From: Halichondria panicea
Lineage: Eukaryota; Porifera; Demospongiae; Suberitida; Halichondriidae
Length of the DNA: 64,000 bases
Assembly (NCBI RefSeq): GCF_963675165.1
Contig: NC_087389.1
Coordinates: 4,214,830 to 4,278,829, forward strand
Direction: 5' to 3'
The notes below the pieces were generated by a model, which saw only the letters and a program-made list of their open reading frames with translations, had not been told where the DNA came from and searched no databases. The stretch's first letter is position 1. Each line of letters begins with the position of its first letter. Below are positions 56,150 to 64,000 of this stretch, piece after piece. Both the position numbers and the translations under genes were made by a program.

Positions 56150-56800
56150 GCTAGCCACAATGTTCTAAATTGTTCCTCAAGCAGGACGTCTGCGGGGCTC
56201 TGGGAAATCCCTTTTGCAAGCTGCACAAACATGCAAGTAGATGCAATCGACCCCAAACGGGCAGTCCAACTCTCCCGGTCGATTCCACCGCCGACAGGTC
56301 GACGCCGGAGGGGGCCTCCTCTTAAGAGATCGCTTGCTGCATGGTGGCCGAGAAGAGACGCTTCGAACCTGGTGGGGAGTCCTGAGCCTGAACGGGGCAC
56401 GAGGCCGCGGAGTGATCGAGGGACCGACAAGGACCACACCACGGGGCACTCCCTGCCCAATAAAACAATACGAGTGGAAGCCACCATCCACCTTCGACCA
56501 GTCGGTCCTGCCAGATTCGGCTGCCTCGCCACAGGACTTCCAGTCATACAGTAGCCACAACGGGAACCGATACCATTGTTGACATATAGCTGAGGAGGGA
56601 CGGGGCTCGCTCTGGTGCCTTGGCAATCAGTACTGCCGCATAAATTGCAAAACACTGCACCCAAGTGTTAAAGTCGGGGACGACGCGCATCGAGTCTGCC
56701 ATGTCTGAAGCGTTTGCCACCACAAAGTTACCTTGCAGCAAACCCCTTGGCCAGAGGCAGCTCACTGAAGTCCAGAAAAGCCCCAGATATAATAGTCTCC
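56150..56800 (-). mobile_element. DIRS-like gag remnant
   Basis: On the minus strand, NTWVQCFAIYAAVLIAKAPE at about 56610-56675 is followed in a shifted frame by YDWKSCGEAAESGRTDW and FHSYCFIG. A short Cys/His motif (CPFGVDCIYLHVCAACKR) lies near 56220-56280. This order is the usual ORF1 (gag-like) product of DIRS elements and lies upstream of the RT on the same strand. Several frameshifts are present. Confidence 0.65.
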
Positions 56801-57035
56801 ACCACAGATCACTTGAGAGGTGGGATCACCTTGCTGGGCACCACAGCCGATGCCACGAGCGACATGAGAGGGTTGGCCATCGCCGATGCGAGGCAGGCCA
56901 GAGTGCTGACACCTATAGCCCAGGAAGTTGGCATGGACCCTAGGTGCAAAGCTGCAAGGGTTAAATAAAACAACAACAACACGCCCTTAAACTACCATAA
57001 AGTACCGCTTGTCACCCTAAAGAAACGCCCCAACC

Positions 57036-57170
57036 TGCTTGAGAGTAGGTCTTGCCGACCCTGAGCTCTCTCTAGCCCATTAACCTATGCAGCTGCAGCT
57101 TGAGAGTAGGTCGTCAGACGTAGACCCCGAGCTCTCTAACATATGCAGCTGCAGCTTGAGAGTAGGTACC
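57036..57170. repeat. Three-unit tandem repeat, about 50-60 bp
   Basis: Units contain tgcagctgcagcttgagagt followed by aggt, and end in gagctctct. They lie beyond the gag remnant and could belong to the terminal region of the element. Confidence 0.85.
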
Positions 57171-57746
57171 CCAAACTCCAGCCCCAAGTCAGCCATGCAG
57201 ATTTCAAATTCTCAGAATAGAGAGAGGAGAGAGGCCAGTCGCCCACCAGAGTGGGGGTGTGGGTACAAAAGACATACCGGACGGTAGAGAGGATAGCAGA
57301 GAGCGCAAGACAGGTGGGACTGGGGCGGTTTGTACCAGCATGGCCTGCAGGGTCGCCAGTGCCGTCGGAGCACTCTCCGTTCCTGCAGCCGAACTCGACG
57401 GGCCATCGAGACTGGAGTGATGGGAAGGTCCGCCATGGATCACGAACAGCTCTAACAAAGACGGAAAAGCTCTAGGCACATTACCTGATCAAATATTTAT
57501 TACTGCCACGAGTAGTCTGCACTACCTAGAGTACCTCACACGCATGCGCTAGGCTGTGTGTCACACTTCCGGCAATGCAGCACCACGGGTCCTAGCCTCG
57601 GTCCCAGGCCGATTTTTTTTAATAGAACGAAGTTGAACGACCTAGCGTTAAATTGGAGACGGATCGGCCTTATGGCACGCCAAGTGTAACAAAAATAAAT
57701 AGCGCTATAGGACGTCATAAAGTAAGGGAAAACGTCATGCATGCAA

Positions 57747-57802
57747 GACGTGCTGTAATCGTTACAAGACGTGCTGTAACGTTACAAGACGTGCTGTAAT
57801 TT
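57747..57802. repeat. Three-unit short tandem repeat upstream of the integrase gene
   Basis: Three copies of caagacgtgctgtaa spaced by tcgtta or cgtta, about 50-100 bases before the start codon at 57850. They could be regulatory or a sub-terminal transposon repeat. Confidence 0.75.
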
Positions 57803-57849
57803 AGTGCGAGGCTCAAGGTCAAAAGGTGACTGGGTGTTCATTAATTAAA

Positions 57850-59543
57850 ATGGTTGATCAAAGAGCTGGAGCTGGAGATCGAGTGTGGGGATGGGAAACA
57901 TTTCTCCAAGAAATGGAGACTTTCCTTACTACGGTAGATAGAGAAATCGATTATACTCAGTCTACTAGTTATGCCCAGTTCGTTATTGAGAGGTTTGAGG
58001 TTTGTATACATGCTCTATCTTCCCTTCGTGTACAAATTGAAGATGATGGCGATGATGAGACGATTGAAGTTTGCACGGCATTGAAGGAAATAATGGACAG
58101 TTGTGTGTTGCTCAAGACAATGTGGTACACTCGACTTGATGAGTTGGATGCACACACAGACGGAGGCTACCAAGTTCCCCAGGTTGCTAGGAGAGTAGGA
58201 CGTGGCCGTCCCCAGCTATTTATTTGTCAAGACCAGTTGGAATACCTATGTAGTTTAAATTTCACTTGGACTGAGATTAGTAAACTATTGGGTGTCTCTC
58301 GAATGACTATCTATAGAAGAAGAGGGGAGTTCGGCATTCTAGATGTTCATAGTGCTGCAAGAAGTATAAGTGACAGTGATCTACGTACAAAGCTCCAACA
58401 GGTGCGTCGAGAAATGCCAAATATGGGAGAGACACTGGTGATTGGGCGACTACGGTCATTGGGATATGCTGTCACTAGACAAAGGGTGCGTAATGCTATC
58501 CACGCAACCGATCCCCTGAATGCAGCTCTGAGATGGAGAGGAATCCTCACTGCTCGGCGCCCTTACTCTGTTCCCTCGCCCAACTCTCTATGGCACATGG
58601 GTAAGTCATATATAGGTGTTGTGTGACCAGGTTTATGGTTAATGTGTGTCAATTAAGTTTTAGATAAAGGAGCCCAGATGTGTGTACATGCATGTATATA
58701 GGTTGGAGCCTTATTATTATAGTAGTAGCAAGACTTGTGTATACAATACATGCATACTAATCATATCTTGTATTCGTACAGATGGCCACCACGCTTGTGA
58801 GATGGGGCATGGTAACGCACGGGGCTATTGACGGATATAGCAGACTCGTCGTGTTTCTTCGCTGTAGCAATAATAACACTGCCGAAACAGTTTATAATCT
58901 CTTCCTTTCAGCTGTCCAACGGTTTGGACTACCGTCAAGAATGCGATCTGACTACGGTGGTGAAAATTATCGTGTAGCAGCACATATGCTAGAGAGTAGA
59001 GGATATGACCGCAACAGCATGATAACTGGCAGTTCCGTGCACAACCAGCGGATTGAGCGCCTCTGGCGCGATATGCATCGTTGCGTAACAGTGATATTTT
59101 ACAAGTTATTCTATTACCTAGAGCAACATGGTTACTTGGATCCTGATAACATGTTTCATCGGTATTGTTTACAGTACGTCTATCTTCCACGTATCAACCA
59201 GTCACTGAAAGTATTTATGGAGGGTTGGAACTGTCATGGGGTTCAAACGGAACACAATCTAACACCACATCAATTATTTGTGCGGGGAGCACTTCAAATG
59301 CAGAGAAGAGGACTTCAAGCCCTAGACTTTTTCGAACATATTGATGAAATGTATGGTGTAGACGAAGAAATCAGTACGGGTGATGACGATTACACAGTTC
59401 GTATACCCCCAATTGGTCTTGCATTGTCTGATGAGAATATGGCTTTGTTGAAGGAAAGAGTAAATCCTCTGGCAGACAGCGATAATTTTGGGATAGAACT
59501 GTATGTTGAAACACTTACTTTTTTACGTACTTTGATTAACTGA
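57850..59543 (+). CDS. Integrase-core transposase-like protein, intron-containing, frameshifted
   Basis: Two exons: 57850-58600 and 58782-59543. Exon 1 encodes a helical N-terminus, a helix-turn-helix (TWTEISKLLGVSRMTIYRRR, about residues 140-159) and the lead-in SPNSLWHM. Exon 2 encodes a DDE integrase core: HGAIDGYSRLVVFL, GLPSRMRSDYGGEN with the second Asp, and VHNQRIERLWRDMH with the catalytic Glu. Joining the donor after ATGG to the acceptor before ATGGCC restores the first catalytic Asp (WHMDGHH). The frame that follows is then off: relative to the usual HKLVRW block two bases are missing near 58793. The gene belongs to an HTH-plus-integrase family found in sponges, cnidarians and fish (IS3EU-like), either a transposon copy or domesticated. 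The alternative start at 58782 would lack the first Asp. Confidence 0.75.
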
Positions 59544-60484
59544 GATTTGTTAATGAATGTGCAGTGCGTAATGCCAGTAATAATTACAAATTTATATCCA
59601 AGTTGAATGATGGTACAGTGCATGGAACCCCTCTATAACGGACACCTTTAATTGGAGAACAAAAAGTTTTGGCCGTTGTTAAGGGGTTGTTTTGTATGCA
59701 AACTTTTGGGACCTGGGTGTCTGGCCGTTATGTCGCAGTTGGCCGTTAAGAGGGGTTCCACTGTATATAATTTTTATCATTTATGTTAATGAATGTCTGT
59801 CAGATGCAGGTACACATAATTATATAGACACACTATAAAGAGTATGACTAATATTATAGTAGTACTGCCAATACACAATGTTAGGACGTATATTATTATT
59901 ATACTGGAATAGGTTGCAAGTACGTAGCCACTGTATATACACTTGGTAGATATTGTCATATAGTTTTACAGATGCTGTTTGTTAGTCTGAGTCAAATTTC
60001 TCATTGGCTTGTGGCACCGTCTTCAATTATACCTGAATCCGGATAGAAAAACATTTGCAATGTGAAAAATTGCTACAATCCTATGTACAACCTACTGATT
60101 CATATAGCATTTGAACGTGGAACATTTGTGGAACAATCATAATTATTACATGCATGCTTGCAACATGATAATCATAAGCTCATGCAGATAACTATATAAT
60201 TATATCTTCACTGTGACAAATGCAAGCACATGCATGTACTACTTGCATGCATGTATAGAAGGTCTTGCTAATTTTGCATTCATAAGTTATAGGTGTTATA
60301 TATAACAATTCTCCTGGGACCAAAGCTTGCATGCTTTTTATTGGACCTATATACCTACATCACTCAGTAATACAAAAATCACAGCGATGAATGCTTTACA
60401 ATACAATAACATCGTCATAAAGGTAATAATTATGGCCAAAAAACATTGACAGACATGCATGCAGTGTTATCAATATTGCAAACG
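59544..60484. other. Intergenic, AT-rich, with a MITE
   Basis: No gene was seen. A MITE occupies 59614-59765. The rest carries many aattatata and gcatgcatg strings. Confidence 0.55.
59614..59765. mobile_element. pogo/Tigger-like MITE
   Basis: Ends acagtgcatggaacccctct and, in reverse complement, acagtggaacccctcttaac, bordered by TA. Internal ggccgtta strings repeat in both orientations. About 150 bp, with no coding capacity. Confidence 0.8.
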
Positions 60485-60740
60485 TCAATAGCTGTCCATT
60501 CTCCACAAGTACTCGCTTGACAAACAAGCTCGGAACTCAGAAACAAACACTTGGTATGAAGGGTATGTTGAGGATAGAATCAGGGATGGTGCACAGGTGA
60601 GGGCAATGGGTCTACGTGAAGAACCGGTAAGAGCATTAAATTCTAGAGATATTTTCGAAGAGGAACACACCGAGCTGCCAGTAACGAAGCGCAGAAAAGT
60701 TCGCAATTCATCCAGTCCCATATTTCCTATAAATTGACGC
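60485..60740 (-). pseudogene. HECT-type C-lobe fragment
   Basis: A minus-strand frame encodes LRTFLRFVTGSSVCSSSKIS, then RRPIALTCAPSLILSSTYPS, and ends YLWRMDS plus one residue before a stop. The TC in the second block matches the catalytic cysteine region of HECT ubiquitin ligases, in the divergent subfamily that ends near a Trp-x-Met-Asp motif. The N-lobe and linked domains were not found nearby. It is probably a stray last exon or a retro-copied fragment. Confidence 0.6.
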
Positions 60741-63700
60741 AGATAACCTAAAACCCTATTCACATGTATTTTACACATAGTTATGTGGAAGGTCTTGCTA
60801 ATTTGATATGCTATCATTATAATAGCTGTTTTATAACAATTCTGCCTTTATACACATGTATATATACCAACCAAAGCTCACATGCACAGTATTTTGATTT
60901 TATAGGACCTACTGAGTGTTCTACGTAATTATATAACCAGCGTGCTGTCCACAAACTGTTCTCTTGCAGATGATATAAGGGGTTGTATGGGATAAATATG
61001 TAAGAGTGTATGGATTGGTAAGTGTATAAAAACATGATAGTGACGATCAAAACGGATGCAGTTAAATTGCAAATGGGTTGTTTTCCACAATAATTATCAA
61101 CAATTTGAACGAACACTGGACAGTCTTGATCAAGTTTCTAAAGGATGACGGCTGGCTTTTACCATCCACTCTTATCCAATTTGCTCTAATAGGAACAATT
61201 GTCGTGCAACAATATACATAACAAATTAAAAATTCCGATAATTAATAGTATCAAGGGTGTATAAAAGAAGAGAGGGCATGCAACTCCACTATCAGTACAC
61301 GTAGCTAGCAGAGTTCAAACGTGGGCGGAGGAATGTGTGCATTTGCATGCAGTGCTAAAAATAGAAATGTCTATTTTTAGTATTTCATGCACAGTCATGC
61401 ACATTTATCCGCCCACGTTTGAATTCTGCTCTTGGAGTTGCATGCCCTCTCTTCTTTTATACGCCCTTGATAGTATTACGTACATAAGTACATAACAGCC
61501 AGCTGTATAGGTATAGTCTTCACAGTCATGTAATAACAACTTACCTACAGCTTCTTTTTGCAACTCCGGGCCTATACTCAGTGAGGCTACTGAATCACCC
61601 GGGGAGTATACACATGCACACAGTTATTCTTGCCCGTTGGTATGTGGTTAGGTATATATGCAGTGGTTTATAACTGTGCTACATGCAGAACCTGCTTTTA
61701 CATAGGAATGATATATACGTCATGTATAGGGAATCATATACATGCATGTATAGGGAATCATATATATACAGATCCCTGTGGTTAGGGATGTTGATGCATG
61801 CATGTATGTTTTTCACATGCTTTTCATGTATATATCACTTGTTTACATACGTAAAATCTATTTTCTTGCCATGGCCATACATGCAGCTGCAATTTAAAAC
61901 TTCTTTGTCATTGCAGCATATAGAGCTTGAGTAACGCATTTAGAATGAGTTATATAGACTATATCGATGTTTAGAAAGGACCCTTTTCATCAGAGAGGCA
62001 CCTTCAGGGGCATGCATGCATGATCTCTCTTGAGTAGCCAACATGTATATAGTCTAGATTAAGAATTCATTCTCAACTCTATAACTTATGTATATACTCT
62101 TTGTTCTCAGTATGCCTTTTTATTGCTGTCATATAGCAACTGGCAATAAAATCATTATTGACCAATCACTCGGTTTGTATGGATACACTGAATTCTACCC
62201 TCCGGTATCATGCACCTGGACTAACATCCAGACGCTCCTGCATGTCCAAAGTAATCCCCCATGATGGAACATATATATAGCACTGCAGTAGCTGGTGACG
62301 TTTAACAAGAGTCCAACTGTAATTGCTGAACGAGTTTGAACGTACGTTTGGCCTAATATATATAGCTATACACTGACCAAACCTATATACAAGAGCATGG
62401 TTACATTTACTCCACTTGATACCCCATGCATGCATGCAGGGAGTTGCAACTAACACTATACAAGGATATAAAAATAATATACTGTCACAAAAAGCACATG
62501 CGTGCATGTCTTAACTATATCATGCAGGCATGCATGCATGCATGTATACATTATATACATGCAGAGTATTTTACACCATAATTATATATAATTATAGCGG
62601 GTAAATTTGGCAATTTTCATTTGACGATGTTGCATGGAACAGCGCCCTATATAATATTATATGAACCTTGTGAGTTCGCATACACTCAATGCCTTTAATA
62701 CTGCAAATCTTTGAGCATGCGCAATTAAAAAGGCTGCAGTAACACGCAGCGCGGGAACAAATATCTGGACAGCGATTTAGTAAATCAGGACACCGATTTA
62801 GTAAAGCGTGAGACCGGTACGTGAGACCGCTTTAATTATAGTAGTGGGACACTGATATAGTGAAATAGTGAAGTGCATGACGTGGATTAGACATGCAGTT
62901 TTTACACATGGTGTTTTGACACAAACGACACTCCATAGTATACTACGGCACGGCATTATTAACCACGTGGGATATACTGGGCATTGGCGATTTTTAATTT
63001 TTGGTGACCCTCATGCATGCACCTTCATTCGCCAAATCGACAATTACCCACTATAATTACCCACTATATACAGTATATATGTATACATGTGCACACTTAC
63101 TCAATGATCAGTCTTGGTGCATGCATGCATCAGATAGTGCATTTTGGGGGCATCAGTATAGAGCTCACAAAAGGCTATTGAAGGGTTTTTGAGGTAAGCA
63201 ACTTCATCTGAGTGTCGAGATCTGGGGAAAATAGATGGTCTGTGATTTCCAGCATGAGAAGGTAATTGCTCCAATGTGGGTTATCTTCAGGAACAAATTG
63301 GGCCACCATGCATGAAAGGAAACAGGCGGCTCAGTAACCATGCACGACTGCATGCTGAAGGTAAATGCAAATCAATACCTTTTCTTTTGTTTCAGCTACT
63401 GTGGAAAAACACTGACGACAAGGCGGTCTGTATATGCACTCGCTCCTTCCTTAAGCCTCCCATAAATGAACTAGCAGGATTATCATTGCATGCTAGCAAC
63501 CATTGGTCAACCACTTCAGAGTGCCAAAAACTCTGAGGGGTTCACTCCCATTTATACCCACCACTTCTACTATACTGATTATCATTGACCCTGCATGCCC
63601 CACACTATTCCTACACTATTCGGAATTTCCAATATAATATTGACTGAGTCCTATACACTATTACTTTAATTCATCGTCCTAACACTATATATAATCTGCA

Positions 63701-64000
63701 GCTATAATAATTATTGCACGAGAACATAATTATAACATCAAATCTATATAAGGTATATAGGGGTGGGCACGTTATCATACTGGTATAATGATGGGCACAC
63801 TTTCGACAGCACTGCCAAACATGATTCTACAGTTACTGTAGCACAGTGAATCTGCCTATGAGCGTCTCTTTGATGGTAGCTCACTCTTGTGTCCTGTAGT
63901 CCACCCTGAAATGGATAAAGCGTGTCTCTCCACCTTTGGTCTTGTACTTTCACATTCGTACATAATGTCAGGAATTCTTCCGATTCGGATTGCCTTCCCT
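60741..64000. other. Long non-coding stretch to the window edge
   Basis: AT-rich with many gcatgcatgc and tatata runs. It includes the hairpin element at 61244-61480 and a short tagcgggtaaatttggcaat MITE-like string near 62597. Short open frames (61683-61934, 62208-62507, 63276-63536) show no family features. Confidence 0.5.
61244..61480. mobile_element. Hairpin element with nested inverted repeats
   Basis: The outer arms (tatcaagggtgtataaaaga at 61249 and its reverse complement ending near 61474) enclose a second pair (caaacgtgggcgga / tccgcccacgtttg) and a central aaaatagaaatgtctatttt. A related half occurs near 42598. About 235 bp; MITE-like. Confidence 0.85.

Noticed and set aside
63276-63536. 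86-codon frame near the right edge
   Set aside because: Its sequence looks vaguely protein-like in the second half but has no recognisable motif and no supporting exon.

Overview
The window reads as nuclear DNA of an early-branching animal, most likely a demosponge. It is AT-rich, and its genes are compact and intron-rich with GT-AG introns. It carries metazoan genes (PDCL, PIPOX, OARD1, AHCYL/IRBIT, receptor-L-domain and tyrosine-kinase proteins), many short inverted-repeat elements, and domain types common in sponges. The species is inferred; no marker in the window fixes it. Exons were placed by hand from splice sites, reading phase and recalled family sequences.

Layout. (1) 1-4409: 3' part of a Ty3/gypsy-class LTR element with integrase upstream of reverse transcriptase (Gmr1-like order) and a SCAN-like gag region; it appears to lie in the first intron of PDCL. 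(2) 5467-8451: PDCL (+), phosducin-like chaperone cofactor, first exon outside the window. (3) 8690-18441: five tandem minus-strand copies of a type II membrane glycosyltransferase-like gene, two intact and three broken. (4) 18741-21189: a divergent (+) gene for a kinase-less receptor with an EGFR/insulin-receptor-type ectodomain. Relics of its signal-peptide exon lie upstream of the glycosyltransferase copies, so the duplicated unit included the shared promoter. (5) 21413-22031 OARD1 (-) and 22572-25949 PIPOX (+), head to head across a GC-rich palindrome. (6) 26712-37239: AHCYL/IRBIT-like gene (-), 19 exons, with a long Ser/Arg-rich N-terminus, minisatellites and MITEs in its introns. (7) 38933-39114: a divergent but structurally complete U2 snRNA-like gene. 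(8) 39791-41157: a decayed membrane fibrinogen-like gene. (9) 42918-44096: a GT92 glycosyltransferase (-). (10) 46390-50394: a ten-exon gene (-) encoding kinase-PH-linker-tyrosine kinase, followed by two decayed or partial paralogues to 53846. (11) 54960-56950: rearranged DIRS-like retroelement. (12) 57850-59543: integrase-core transposase-like gene with an intron and a frameshift. (13) 59544-64000: mostly non-coding, with MITEs and a HECT fragment.

The strongest candidates for something undescribed are the kinase-PH-kinase gene, the divergent U2 snRNA, the co-duplicated divergent promoter of the glycosyltransferase/receptor locus, and the minisatellite that multiplies a 3' splice site in the AHCYL gene. 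Most genes here are ordinary metazoan housekeeping or signalling genes and do not form a common pathway. PDCL, OARD1, PIPOX and AHCYL look intact; the clusters around them show repeated local duplication and decay.
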